Counted from the first letter of the stretch, positions 36,039-44,841 are shown. The stretch: 64,000 nt of DNA from Pedobacter kyonggii (GCF_004310665.1 NZ_SIXF01000005.1:124001-188000); one strand, 5' to 3'. Notes: generated by a model from the letters alone, not told the origin. Numbers and translations: made by a program.

Positions 36039-36506
36039 ATGAGTTTTTACAACTTCGAAAATACCGACCCTGAAGAAGAGGATATCCATTATATGAAATT
36101 GGCTTTGGAAGAGGCAAAAAAAGCTTTGGCTGAAGATGAAATTCCAATCGGCGCAATAGTGGTTAGTAAAAACAGGATTATTGGTCGTGGCTACAATTTA
36201 ACTGAGCGCTTTAATGATGTTACTGCGCATGCAGAAATGCAGGCATTTACCTCTGCAGCGCAAACGATAGGCGGGAAATATTTAAGGGATTGTACCTTAT
36301 ATGTAACCATCGAGCCTTGTGTAATGTGTGCCGGTGCAAGTTATTGGACACAGATTGGCCGTATTGTGTATGGTGCCAGAGAAGAAAAAAGAGGCTTTAT
36401 CTCCAAAAATACTAATCTGCTCCATCCTAAAACGATATTGAAAGGTGGGATAATGGAAGAAGAATGTGCGGCCCTGATGAAAAATTTCTTTGCGAAGAAG
36501 AGGTAA
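36039..36506 (+). CDS. tadA: tRNA adenosine deaminase-type nucleoside deaminase
   Basis: 155-aa zinc deaminase. It converts adenosine-34 to inosine in tRNA-Arg if it is TadA; a guanine or cytosine deaminase is the alternative, but length and motifs favour TadA. The start at 36039 (MSFYNFENTDPEEED) fits the family. The zinc/catalytic motif HAEMQAF and PCVMCAG are present. A diverged repeat ends 20 nt upstream of the start codon. Confidence 0.88.
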   Translation: MSFYNFENTDPEEEDIHYMKLALEEAKKALAEDEIPIGAIVVSKNRIIGRGYNLTERFNDVTAHAEMQAFTSAAQTIGGKYLRDCTLYVTIEPCVMCAGASYWTQIGRIVYGAREEKRGFISKNTNLLHPKTILKGGIMEEECAALMKNFFAKKR

Positions 36507-36653
36507 GGCGCATTGACCATCAACCAATTTTTTCACAAAGCTATCCCACCTATCGCCCTGAACCTTACGGCTTTCAATCTTTCCAGTTTTATAACAACAG
36601 TGCGGAAAACGATTTGATGATAATAACATGAACAAATCTTAACGTTCTAATGT

Positions 36654-36661
36654 TATATTTG
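36654..36661 (+). promoter_or_regulatory. sod -7 promoter box
   Basis: TATATTTG matches TAnnTTTG and lies 40 nt upstream of the superoxide dismutase start codon. The -33 box is not clear. Confidence 0.45.
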
Positions 36662-36700
36662 CTACAAGAAACATTTTTAAATCTTTAAACATAAAACATT

Positions 36701-37309
36701 ATGGCTTTTGAATTACCTGCGTTACATTACGCAACCGATGCATTAGAACCGCATATTGATAAAACTACCATGGAAATCCACCATGATAAACACCATCAAG
36801 CTTACGTTACCAACCTAAATAAAGCTTTAGAAGGTAAGCCGGAAGCGACTTCTAGCATCGAGGAAATTGTAAAAAACATTTCAAAATTCCCAGCTGCTGT
36901 GAGAAACAATGGCGGTGGTCACTATAATCACTCTTTGTTCTGGAATATTTTAGGCCCAAATAAAGGTGGTGAGCCAACTGGCGATTTAGCTAAAGCAATT
37001 AACGAAACTTTTGGTTCGTTTGCCGATCTTAAAACTAAATTACAAGAAGCTGGTGCAACCCGTTTTGGTTCAGGTTGGGCTTGGTTATCAGTTGGTGCTG
37101 ATAAAAAACTTCAGGTTTCTTCTACACCAAACCAGGATAATCCTTTAATGGATGTTGCTGAAGTTAAAGGCACACCAATTTTAGGTATTGATGTTTGGGA
37201 GCACGCATACTATTTAAAATACCAGAACAAACGCCCTGATTATTTAGCGGCAATTTGGAATGTAGTTAACTGGGATGCAGTTGCTGAGCTTTACAAGAAA
37301 GCTTTGTAA
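36701..37309 (+). CDS. sodA: Superoxide dismutase, Mn-type
   Basis: Dismutates superoxide in the cytosol. The 202-aa protein has ligands His27 (EIHHDKHH), the His of NHSLFW, and Asp/His of DVWEHAYY. A Gly in [18 protein letters not shown] and the Gln of NQDNPLM point to the Mn form, although cambialistic members look alike. It has its own terminator. OxyR is encoded 1.1 kb downstream on the other strand. No signal peptide. Confidence 0.95.
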   Translation: MAFELPALHYATDALEPHIDKTTMEIHHDKHHQAYVTNLNKALEGKPEATSSIEEIVKNISKFPAAVRNNGGGHYNHSLFWNILGPNKGGEPTGDLAKAINETFGSFADLKTKLQEAGATRFGSGWAWLSVGADKKLQVSSTPNQDNPLMDVAEVKGTPILGIDVWEHAYYLKYQNKRPDYLAAIWNVVNWDAVAELYKKAL

Positions 37310-37332
37310 GCTAGAAAACCAATAAAATTTTA

Positions 37333-37367
37333 GAAAGTCCCGGTGTAAATCGGGACTTTCTTGTTTT
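37333..37367 (+). terminator. Rho-independent terminator of sod
   Basis: GAAAGTCCCG / CGGGACTTTC with an 8-nt loop, followed by TTGTTTT, 24 nt after the stop codon. Confidence 0.9.
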
Positions 37368-37406
37368 AAGATAATTAAGTAACTTCGCAGATATAAAATG
37401 TTCGAA

Positions 37407-37868
37407 ATGAAAAGGCTTGTAGTTTTATTTTTAATTATTGTTGGTATAAATGGATTGGTGCGTGCACAGCAAAATAAGGTACCTACTCCAGGGGAAATTG
37501 CAAAGAAGAATGTGGAGGATCTGGATAAGCGATTAAAATTAAATGGAACCCAAAAAAGCGTAATTTACAGCTTTACCTATAATCAGGCGAAAGAGCAGGC
37601 AGATTTAATCAAAAGGCAACAGGCAGGCAACTCGCGCGAAGAGGATGTAGATAAATTTTATAAACTACAGAACGAAACATCAAAGAACATCCGTAATGTT
37701 TTAAGGCCGGAGCAACAAACCGAATATGATAAAATCATTGAGGAACGTTTAAGTGGTAAAGGCTTAAAAGCAAAAAATAAGAAAAAGAAAAAAGGGGAAG
37801 AAGAGGAAGTTGAAAGCGATATTAAAGGATTACTGTCTGCACCTCCGGTACAAAAACAAGATCTTTAA
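37407..37868 (+). CDS. Small periplasmic protein, Spy/CpxP-like helical
   Basis: About 153 aa from the ATG at 37407; an ATG three codons earlier is possible. A signal peptide ends near VRAQQ. The mature part is helical and charged (KKNVEDLDKRLKLNGTQKSVIYSF, then a coiled stretch) with a lysine/glutamate cluster KKKKKGEEEEVESD near its end. The pattern resembles Spy/CpxP periplasmic stress chaperones, but no LTxxQ pair is certain, so the function stays open. Same-strand neighbour at 37908 may be co-transcribed. Confidence 0.6.
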   Translation: MKRLVVLFLIIVGINGLVRAQQNKVPTPGEIAKKNVEDLDKRLKLNGTQKSVIYSFTYNQAKEQADLIKRQQAGNSREEDVDKFYKLQNETSKNIRNVLRPEQQTEYDKIIEERLSGKGLKAKNKKKKKGEEEEVESDIKGLLSAPPVQKQDL

Positions 37869-37907
37869 GCAAGCCAGCGCTTTTGTAATCGATTAAATCA
37901 ATAACAA

Positions 37908-38147
37908 ATGCCAGAGATAATCGTAGGCACTGTTGTACTCGGACTACTATTGTCGCCGCAGTTACTTGCAGGTTTTTTGGCAAAGCGAACAGGCCGGAAT
38001 TTTGGGTTCTGGTTTTTTATTTCCTTTTTAATTCCCATTGTTTCATTAATTATTTTAATCTTTTTAGAGGATAAAAACCCTGTGGCATCAGGCTATAAGC
38101 TGGCTGATCATGTCGATAAAGACCGTGAGCTAATTCACGAGGTTTAA
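37908..38147 (+). CDS. Small membrane protein, unknown
   Basis: 79 aa with two hydrophobic segments (about 2-20 and 32-52, separated by KRTGRNFGFWFF) and a charged C-terminus. It lies 39 nt after the preceding gene. No family was recognised; it looks like a two-helix membrane protein or a small regulator of one. Confidence 0.6.
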   Translation: MPEIIVGTVVLGLLLSPQLLAGFLAKRTGRNFGFWFFISFLIPIVSLIILIFLEDKNPVASGYKLADHVDKDRELIHEV

Positions 38148-38203
38148 AAGCCTCTTTATTGATTTAGCACTTACTAAGTATTATCAAAATACAGCAGTAA
38201 AGT

Positions 38204-38351
38204 CGTCATTGCGAGGTACGAAGATAACCGAACGAGGTGAGCTCATGAATACCTTTAAAAACAACTGCAAAATGAATAATCTTAATGCACACGCTACTAG
38301 CGATCGTTGTAAGATTGCTTCGTCAGCTGAAAAAGCCTTCTCGCAATGACG
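38204..38351. repeat. Inverted-repeat element, CGTCATTGCGAG family (second copy)
   Basis: Ends CGTCATTGCGAG and CTCGCAATGACG at 148-nt distance, with GGTACGAAG and GCTTCGTCAGCTGAAAAAGCC inside. It is opposite in orientation to the copy at 3419-3519, whose internal blocks are matched as reverse complements. Confidence 0.75.
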
Positions 38352-38413
38352 ATCATATTAAAAGCTTTCGAAGTTTTTCCATCGATTCGCCCTTTTAAAC
38401 TTCGCAAGAAGAA

Positions 38414-39346
38414 CTAAATCCCAACAATATCTTTTTTCTTTTTCTGCTTCATCGCTTTTGGGATAATTTCTAGAATCTCCTCTTTTAAAGCATTAAGCAT
38501 CCGTTTTTTAATAAAGTTTTTATGGGTTACCAGGCTGATCTCCCGCACAGGCTCAGGCGATTTAAAATGTCGGATTTTACTAGTCTGTTTTGCATTTAAT
38601 TCTGCTATGGCCAGCTCGGGCAATAGTGTTGCGCCACCGTTTAAGTCAACCATACGTACGAGGGTTTCTACACTACCTGTATTGTATTCCAGTCCCTGTA
38701 GTCTGTTGTTTTTTGTAGAACGGCAAATGTTCAATACCTGATTGCGCATACAATGACCTTCGTTTAAAAGCCAGATGTTTTCATCGTTCAGATCTTCGGC
38801 ATCAACGGCCTTCTTTTTATAAAGCTTGCTGCTTTTGCTGATGTAGCTTACAAAGTTTTCGTAATATAATGGGATTTCGGTAATGTTCGGATCGGTAAGT
38901 GGCGTGGCTAAAATACCACAATCCAGTACGCCTGTTTTGAGGTGGTGAATAATGTCTTCGGTGGTATATTCCCAGATTAAAAGTTTTAATTCAGGATATT
39001 TATCCAGCATGGCAGAAATTACTTCGGGGAGCAGGTATGGTGCAACAGTTGGAATTACACCTATTCTTAGTTCGCCTAAAACATCCTGCTGCTGACTGCT
39101 GATCAGTTCCTTTATTTTTCCACTTTCCTGTAAAATAATCCTGGCCTGAGCAATAATCTGTGCGCCAATTTCGGTCGGGCTTACTGGTTGCTTGCTCCTG
39201 TCGAAAATTTTAACGCTGATCAATTCCTCCAGTTTCTGCACCTGCATGCTTAAGGTGGGTTGCGTTACAAAACATTTATCTGCAGCGGTAACAAAACTTC
39301 TGTAAGTATCTACAGCAACGATATATTCTAGCTGAACTAATGTCAT
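38414..39346 (-). CDS. oxyR: OxyR-type LysR hydrogen peroxide regulator
   Basis: 310-aa LysR protein with the N-terminal helix-turn-helix (about 1-60, with FVTAADKCFVTQPTLSMQVQ) and a substrate-sensing domain. The peroxide-sensing pair Cys199 and Cys208 lies in GHCMRNQVLNIC at the E. coli OxyR numbering. It should activate antioxidant genes on disulfide formation. The sod gene lies nearby on the other strand but need not be a target. A dispersed repeat follows its stop codon. Confidence 0.92.
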   Translation of the reverse strand: MTLVQLEYIVAVDTYRSFVTAADKCFVTQPTLSMQVQKLEELISVKIFDRSKQPVSPTEIGAQIIAQARIILQESGKIKELISSQQQDVLGELRIGVIPTVAPYLLPEVISAMLDKYPELKLLIWEYTTEDIIHHLKTGVLDCGILATPLTDPNITEIPLYYENFVSYISKSSKLYKKKAVDAEDLNDENIWLLNEGHCMRNQVLNICRSTKNNRLQGLEYNTGSVETLVRMVDLNGGATLLPELAIAELNAKQTSKIRHFKSPEPVREISLVTHKNFIKKRMLNALKEEILEIIPKAMKQKKKKDIVGI

Positions 39347-39578
39347 ATAGTTAAAATTTATTTATAATATCAAATATATCAATTTTGACTATAATAAAAA
39401 ATATTTGAGACACTGATGGATGGATAATTGAGTTGCGAATGATTTGGATAAATAAAATTCTCCGTTAAAATGAGACATTTAAACAAAAGCTTGAATAGAA
39501 TATTTAAGTATGATTTATTTAATTAGCGATAATCCAAACCATCAACGGTTTACGAGATTAATTAGGTATTTTAGCTTT

Positions 39579-40706
39579 ATGAACAGAATCGTATTACGCT
39601 TTGTCCTTCTTCTCATTTCTCTTCCGCTGGCCTTTGCAGCAAATGCCCAAAACCAATTTTCCGATTGGGCGTTAGGGCCATTTATACGGCCAGAAAATGT
39701 TAATCCCATTATTTCGCCAAAAGCCGAAAGTGTTTTCTTCGACCCTATGAGTAAACAAAAAATAGCGTGGGAAGCGGGCGATGTATTTAATCCTGCTGCT
39801 GCTGTATACAAAAATAAAGTATATCTGCTCTATCGCGGAGAAGACAGGTCTGGTAATGGAATTGGCATGCGGACTTCCAGAATAGGTATTGCTGAAAGTA
39901 GCAATGGCATCACAATGAAGCGGAATCCAGAGCCCGTGCTCTACCCTGATGAAGATAATCAGAAAGCATACGAATGGCCGGGTGGTTGCGAAGATCCGCG
40001 AATTGCGGTTACCGCAGAGGGTGTGTATGTGATGCTGTATACCCAATGGAACCGAAATATATTCCGCCTGGCTGTAGCCACTTCCAAAGATTTAAAATAC
40101 TGGACCAAACACGGCCCTGCGTTTAGTAGCGCCTATAATGGTAAATTTCAGAATCTCAAATGTAAATCTGGTTCAATTGTAACCAAAGTGGAAAATGGAA
40201 AACAAGTGATCGTCAAAATAAATGGCAAATATATGATGTACTGGGGCGAACGTTTCATGAATATTGCTACTTCAGTCGATCTTATCAATTGGGAACCAGC
40301 TTTAAATGCAAAAGGTGATTTAGATTTAATTGTGAAACCCAGAAAAAAACATTTCGATAGTGACCTGACCGAATGCGGTCCGCCGGCAATTGTCACAGAT
40401 AAGGGCATTTTAGTTTTATATAATGGTAAAAACAGGAGCGATGCAGAAAGAGATACCAATTATGTAGCCAATACCTATTCGGCCGGGCAGGTATTGTTCG
40501 ACCTGAAGCATCCTTCAAAAGTGATAGCGAGGCTTGACCAACCTTTTTTCGTGCCTACTGCGCCTTTCGAAAAAAGTGGGCAATACCCGTCAGGCACGGT
40601 TTTTATCGAGGGGCTGGTTTATTTCAAAGAGAAATGGTTTTTATATTATGGCTGTGCCGACAGCAAGGTAGCAGTAGCCATTTATGATCCTGCCGCTAAA
40701 AAATAA
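39579..40706 (+). CDS. GH130-like glycosidase/phosphorylase (exported)
   Basis: 375 aa from the ATG at 39579; this start gives a signal peptide ending FAANAQ. The five-bladed propeller has the family hallmark GGCEDPRI near residue 138 and the block TECGPPAIVTDKGILVLYNG. GH130 includes beta-mannoside phosphorylases and hydrolases that act on mannose-containing glycans. Export and lack of an adjacent phosphomannomutase argue against a cytosolic phosphorylase. The gene stands alone. Substrate cannot be assigned. Confidence 0.8.
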   Translation: MNRIVLRFVLLLISLPLAFAANAQNQFSDWALGPFIRPENVNPIISPKAESVFFDPMSKQKIAWEAGDVFNPAAAVYKNKVYLLYRGEDRSGNGIGMRTSRIGIAESSNGITMKRNPEPVLYPDEDNQKAYEWPGGCEDPRIAVTAEGVYVMLYTQWNRNIFRLAVATSKDLKYWTKHGPAFSSAYNGKFQNLKCKSGSIVTKVENGKQVIVKINGKYMMYWGERFMNIATSVDLINWEPALNAKGDLDLIVKPRKKHFDSDLTECGPPAIVTDKGILVLYNGKNRSDAERDTNYVANTYSAGQVLFDLKHPSKVIARLDQPFFVPTAPFEKSGQYPSGTVFIEGLVYFKEKWFLYYGCADSKVAVAIYDPAAKK

Positions 40707-40759
40707 GCCATAAATAAAATTGCGCAGGATGTTATCCTGCACACCGTTGTAAAATTTAT

Positions 40760-41686
40760 TTAGTACCGACTTTCGAAATCCTGATAAGCCAGTGCAATAC
40801 CTTCGCGAAGTTCTATTTGATGTTTCCAGCCTAAATTATGAAGTTTGCTTACGTCCATCAATTTGCGTGGCGTTCCATCGGGTTTGCTTGCATCGAATAC
40901 CAATTCGCCTTCAAAGCCCAGTACCTCTTTGATTAATAAAGCTAAATCTTTAATGGTTAAATCGTGCCCGGTACCAGCATTGATCAAATGTGGTTCGTTG
41001 TAGTTTTGCATCAGGAAATAACAGGCATCTGCCAGATCATCTGCAAACAAAAATTCGCGCATAGGCGAGCCAGATCCCCAAACCACAATCTCTTTTTCGT
41101 TATTCGCTTTTGCCTCGTGTACCTTACGGATCAAAGCAGGTAAAACATGCGAATTTTGAGGGTGATAGTTGTCATTAAAGCCATATAAATTTGTTGGCAT
41201 TACCGAAATAAAATTACAGCCATATTGATCGCGGTAGGCGTCACACATTTTAATCCCTGCAATTTTTGCAATGGCATAGGGCTCGTTGGTGTGCTCTAAC
41301 GTTCCGGTTAAAAGGTAATCTTCTTTTAAAGGCTGCGGGGCCATTTTAGGGTAAATACAGCTCGATCCCAAAAACATAAGTTTCTTAACACCATTTACAT
41401 AAGCATTGTGGATCACATTATTTTGTATGGCTAAATTTTCGTAGAGAAAATCGGCCCTGTATGTATTGTTGGCTATAATGCCACCTACCTTTGCTGCGGC
41501 AAGAAATACATAATCTGGTTTTTCTTCTGCAAAGAAATTGGTAACCGCCTGTTGGTTGCGTAAATCTAGCTCGTTCGAAGTTTTGGTTATAATATTCTCG
41601 TAACCCTCTTTTTGCAGTTTGCGGTGAATGGCCGAACCTACCATACCACGATGACCTGCAACATATATTTTAGCGTTTTTTTCCAC
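40760..41686 (-). CDS. fcl: GDP-L-fucose synthase
   Basis: Makes GDP-L-fucose from GDP-4-keto-6-deoxymannose with NADPH. The 308-aa short-chain dehydrogenase has the Rossmann motif [10 protein letters not shown] (11-20), SSCIYP (107-112) and the catalytic YAIAK (136-140). It supports surface glycan or exopolysaccharide synthesis. GDP-mannose 4,6-dehydratase, its usual partner, is not in the window. It is divergent from trmB. Confidence 0.95.
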   Translation of the reverse strand: MEKNAKIYVAGHRGMVGSAIHRKLQKEGYENIITKTSNELDLRNQQAVTNFFAEEKPDYVFLAAAKVGGIIANNTYRADFLYENLAIQNNVIHNAYVNGVKKLMFLGSSCIYPKMAPQPLKEDYLLTGTLEHTNEPYAIAKIAGIKMCDAYRDQYGCNFISVMPTNLYGFNDNYHPQNSHVLPALIRKVHEAKANNEKEIVVWGSGSPMREFLFADDLADACYFLMQNYNEPHLINAGTGHDLTIKDLALLIKEVLGFEGELVFDASKPDGTPRKLMDVSKLHNLGWKHQIELREGIALAYQDFESRY

Positions 41687-41777
41687 GGTGTTTTTTATAG
41701 GCTACAAAAATACGATTCCTAAATAAGAATGACATTAATCTTTCTGGCAAAAGAAACTTCGATTATTGATTTAATCG

Positions 41778-41785
41778 TATTTTTG
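41778..41785 (+). promoter_or_regulatory. trmB -7 box (weak)
   Basis: TATTTTTG, a match to TAnnTTTG, lies 14 nt upstream of the TTG start codon; the TTTG -33 partner is not clear. Confidence 0.4.
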
Positions 41786-41799
41786 CAGAAAAAAAACTT

Positions 41800-42450
41800 T
41801 TGGGTAAAGATAAACTTAGGCGTTTTGCAGAAATTGAAACATTTGCAAACGTATATCAATTAGAACAAGGAAAAGCTTTAAAGGGAAACTGGGCTTCAGC
41901 ACATTTTAAAAATACGAATCCCATTGTGCTCGAACTGGCATGTGGAAAAGGCGAATATTCGGTAAACTTAGCCAGGTTATTTCCTGAAAAAAACTTTATA
42001 GGTATTGATTATAAAGGTAACCGCATTTGGCGAGGTGCAAAAACAGCTATTGAAGATGGAATTAATAACGTTGCTTTTTTAAGAATCCAGATTGAAAATT
42101 TATTGGATTATTTTAACGAACGAGAAATTGACGAGATCTGGATCACTTTCCCCGATCCGCAACCGCAGGATAGCCGTGAGAAAAAACGTTTGACTTTCCC
42201 CGCATTCCTAAACCGCTATAAACTTGTTTTAAAACCAGGTGGCAATGTTAATTTGAAAACGGATAATGACCAATTGTATGCTTATACTTGCGAAAAGGTT
42301 GCAGAATTAGAATTGCCTGTACATAAAAATACCGATCATTTGTATACTTCTGAATTGGTTGATGAAGTATTGTCGATTAAAACTTATTACGAGAAAAAAT
42401 ACTTGTTACACGATAAAAATATTAATTATATTCAATTTTCTTTTGAATAA
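41800..42450 (+). CDS. trmB: tRNA (guanine-N7)-methyltransferase
   Basis: Methylates G46 of tRNA using S-adenosylmethionine. A 216-aa protein with the family start MGKDKLRRFAEIETF, the AdoMet motif ELACGKGEYSVNLA, FPDPQPQDSREKKRLT and NLKTDND. The start codon is TTG: the frame gives the conserved N-terminus and there is no ATG or GTG near it. The stop TAA overlaps the ATG of the next gene (TAATG), indicating translational coupling. Confidence 0.94.
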   Translation: MGKDKLRRFAEIETFANVYQLEQGKALKGNWASAHFKNTNPIVLELACGKGEYSVNLARLFPEKNFIGIDYKGNRIWRGAKTAIEDGINNVAFLRIQIENLLDYFNEREIDEIWITFPDPQPQDSREKKRLTFPAFLNRYKLVLKPGGNVNLKTDNDQLYAYTCEKVAELELPVHKNTDHLYTSELVDEVLSIKTYYEKKYLLHDKNINYIQFSFE

Positions 42451-42782
42451 TGGATACCAACTTTTACGAACAGGTTTATGAGATTGCCCGGTTAATTCCG
42501 AAAGGAAGGGTTACTTCTTATGGAGCTATCGCGAAAAGTTTAGGTGCTGCAAAATCATCAAGAATGGTGGGACATGCCATGCTTTATGCCGGAACAGCCT
42601 ATCCTAATGTGCCTGCCCACAGGGTGGTAAACAGTAGTGGCTTGCTTACCGGAAAGTTTCATTTCAAACCACCCGAACTGATGGAGGAGCTGTTAAGGAA
42701 AGAAGGCGTTGAAGTGAAAAACGATAAGGTGGTAAACTTTAAAAAAGTATTCTGGAATCCGCTCGAAGAAATTACAATATAA
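42450..42782 (+). CDS. Alkyltransferase-like protein (ATL, MGMT fold, no active Cys)
   Basis: A 110-aa protein with the MGMT DNA-binding domain: IPKGRVTSYGAIAKSLGAAKSSRMVG and HRVVNSSGLLTG. Where methyltransferases have PCHR, this has PAHR, so the acceptor cysteine is absent; this defines an ATL, which binds O6-alkylguanine and passes it to nucleotide excision repair. It starts in the TAATG overlap with trmB. The 3' end overlaps the convergent membrane gene by 11 nt. Confidence 0.9.
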   Translation: MDTNFYEQVYEIARLIPKGRVTSYGAIAKSLGAAKSSRMVGHAMLYAGTAYPNVPAHRVVNSSGLLTGKFHFKPPELMEELLRKEGVEVKNDKVVNFKKVFWNPLEEITI

Positions 42783-43137
42783 CAGGTAAACTTCGTTTAT
42801 AATCGGTAAGGGTAAAAATAATCAGAATCAATAAACCTAAGCAGGCGTAGAAAATTTCGTCGGTTAAATTTCCTTTAAAAAGCGTAAAGGCTAAAATAAC
42901 AAGAACAATACTAACGAAAAATTCGATAAGGCCGTGAAGTTTAAGGTTAATGATTTTAAAAATACCCCCGCTAAAATTAGTAGTTATCGTTAATAAAAAA
43001 TGAATGATGCCCAACGTGTATGCCAGTGTTGAGGCGGTTTTAGAAAGGCCAAAAATATCAGGCGAAGCCAATAAAAGCATTACTAACAGGTAATCTAAAA
43101 CGGCATGGAATTTTGGAGATATCATTTTCATAATCAA
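42772..43137 (-). CDS. Four-helix integral membrane protein, unknown
   Basis: 121 aa (or slightly shorter from the second or third Met). About four hydrophobic segments, with PKFHAVLDYLLVMLLLASP at the N-terminus, resembling the SPW-repeat class of small membrane proteins, though not surely. It converges with the ATL gene and overlaps it by 11 nt. No function known. Confidence 0.65.
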   Translation of the reverse strand: MIMKMISPKFHAVLDYLLVMLLLASPDIFGLSKTASTLAYTLGIIHFLLTITTNFSGGIFKIINLKLHGLIEFFVSIVLVILAFTLFKGNLTDEIFYACLGLLILIIFTLTDYKRSLPVIL

Positions 43138-43182
43138 ATGTTTATATCACTAACAAATAACAGTTAAAAAAGATTTTAAAAT

Positions 43183-43536
43183 ATGGGAAAGCTTGTAGAA
43201 GAATTTAATGGTTATCGTGAAAAAATGAACGATAGAATTATGGAGACGGCGAATACAAATATTAAACGATTTTTTGCGCTCGATACAACCTCCTATGCCG
43301 AGGGAGCATTGGATGTTAAAACGAAAGAGATGTTAGGCCTGGTGGCCTCGATGGTTTTACGTTGTGATGATTGCATTAAATACCATTTGGGCAAGTGTTT
43401 CGATGCTGGTGTAAACCAAGATGAGATGAACGAAATTTTTATGATCTCCAATCTTGTAGGCGGTAGTATTGTAATTCCACATTATAGGAGAGCTGTGGAG
43501 TATTGGGATGAGTTGAGTTTGGAGGCGGGAGTTTAG
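43183..43536 (+). CDS. Carboxymuconolactone decarboxylase / AhpD-like protein
   Basis: 117 aa, one alpha-helical AhpD-like domain. The segment RCDDCIKYHLGKC contains the CxxC...H active-site pattern of AhpD-type peroxidase partners, so a thiol redox role is likely; the classic decarboxylase activity is not implied. A VGGSIVIPHYRRAVEYWDE tail follows. It stands alone, with no AhpC neighbour. Confidence 0.88.
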   Translation: MGKLVEEFNGYREKMNDRIMETANTNIKRFFALDTTSYAEGALDVKTKEMLGLVASMVLRCDDCIKYHLGKCFDAGVNQDEMNEIFMISNLVGGSIVIPHYRRAVEYWDELSLEAGV

Positions 43537-43554
43537 TTGTTTATTTTAAGCACG

Positions 43555-43665
43555 CGTCATGCTGAATTTATTTCAGCATCTTTTCAAGGATTTATCCAAG
43601 CTTAAGACCCTGAAATAAATTTACTGCGTAGCTTTCCGCTGCGCTACAGGTCAGGGTGACGAGCG
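43555..43665. repeat. Palindromic intergenic element
   Basis: Contains a perfect 12-bp inverted repeat, AATTTATTTCAG (43565-43576) and CTGAAATAAATT (43610-43621), and ends of GCGTCATGCTGAA / CAGGGTGACGAGCGC type. Placed between two + strand genes. Confidence 0.65.
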
Positions 43666-43735
43666 CATTTTTATTGATCGCCATTTTAACAGTTTGTAAA
43701 GAATATTTAATTTAAATTTTTCGAAAGGTGAAAGT

Positions 43736-44299
43736 ATGCAAGACTCAAAAATACGCTGTAGTTGGGCCGGAAACGACCCACTTTATATCAAATATCATGA
43801 TGAAGAATGGGGAAAGCCTGTTTATGATGATAAAATTTTATTCGAGTTCCTGATCCTCGAAGGTGCGCAGGCTGGTTTAAGCTGGATTACTATTCTCAGA
43901 AGACGGGAAAACTACCGTAAAGCCTTTGCCGATTTTGAGGTTAACAAAGTAGCCGTTTTTACAGAAAAAGATGTAGAACGATTGATGAACGATGAAGGTA
44001 TTATCCGCAATCGTTTAAAAGTTAACGGAGCCATTACCAATGCCAAACTGTTTATCGAAATTCAGAAAGAATTTGGCAGTTTCTCTAAATACATGTGGGG
44101 TTTTGTTCCTGATGGCAAACCGATCCAAAATCAAATTAAGAAAATGAGTGATGTGCCTCCAAGAACCGAACTTTCTGATCAGATTAGTAAAGACATGAAA
44201 AAACGTGGCTTCAAATTTTTCGGCACTACCATCTGTTATGCACATATGCAGGCAACCGGCATGGTTAACGACCATTTGTTAAACTGCTGTGCAAGGTAA
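43736..44299 (+). CDS. tag: DNA-3-methyladenine glycosylase I
   Basis: Excises 3-methyladenine from DNA. The 187-aa enzyme has the zinc ligands of Tag: Cys8 and the His of YHDEEWG at the N-terminus, and the His/Cys in GMVNDHLLNCC at the end. The blocks LEGAQAGLSWITILRRRENYR and GFKFFGTTICYAHMQA are typical. The stop TAA overlaps the ATG of the next gene. With the ATL gene nearby this is a second alkylation-repair function in 2 kb, though the two are not in one operon. Confidence 0.96.
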   Translation: MQDSKIRCSWAGNDPLYIKYHDEEWGKPVYDDKILFEFLILEGAQAGLSWITILRRRENYRKAFADFEVNKVAVFTEKDVERLMNDEGIIRNRLKVNGAITNAKLFIEIQKEFGSFSKYMWGFVPDGKPIQNQIKKMSDVPPRTELSDQISKDMKKRGFKFFGTTICYAHMQATGMVNDHLLNCCAR

Positions 44300-44841
44300 T
44301 GTTTGCTTCAGCTACAATACACACGGATAGATTTTTATTGAGGCAATTTTGTTCTGACGATCTGGTATTTGTTTTTGAAGGATTATCCCATCCCGATGTG
44401 ATTCGCTATTATGGTGTGCACTATTCCAGCCTAGAGGAAACCAATGCGCAATTGATCTGGTTCAATGACCTTCAAAAAAATGAAACAGGTATCTGGTGGG
44501 CAATCTGTGATAAACAAAATCTTGGTCTCTTAGGTGCCATAGGGCTTAATGATTTAAGTAAAACGGATCAAAAGGCTGAAATCGGTTTTTGGCTGTTGCC
44601 AGAACATTGGGGGAAAGGGATCATTAAAGAAGTAGCAAATCCCATTTGCAATTATGCCTTTGAGAAATTAGGCTTAAGAAGAATCGAGGCTATGGTTGAA
44701 ACTCAAAATGAAAACAGCAAAAAGGTGCTCCAAAAACTTGAATTTGACTATCAGAAAACAATGGAGAACTGTGAAATTAAAAACGATGAGCCTATCAGTT
44801 TAGCCATTTATATAAAGTTAAAGCGTGAAGACATGAGTTAA
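44299..44841 (+). CDS. GNAT-family N-acetyltransferase (RimJ/RimL-like)
   Basis: 180 aa with the acetyl-CoA loop near residue 110 (WGKGIIKEVANPICNYAFEKLGLRR; split here after PICNY) and the trailing strand RIEAMVETQNENSKKVLQKLEF. The acceptor is unknown. It is translationally coupled to tag by a 1-nt TAATG overlap. Confidence 0.88.
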   Translation: MFASATIHTDRFLLRQFCSDDLVFVFEGLSHPDVIRYYGVHYSSLEETNAQLIWFNDLQKNETGIWWAICDKQNLGLLGAIGLNDLSKTDQKAEIGFWLLPEHWGKGIIKEVANPICNYAFEKLGLRRIEAMVETQNENSKKVLQKLEFDYQKTMENCEIKNDEPISLAIYIKLKREDMS

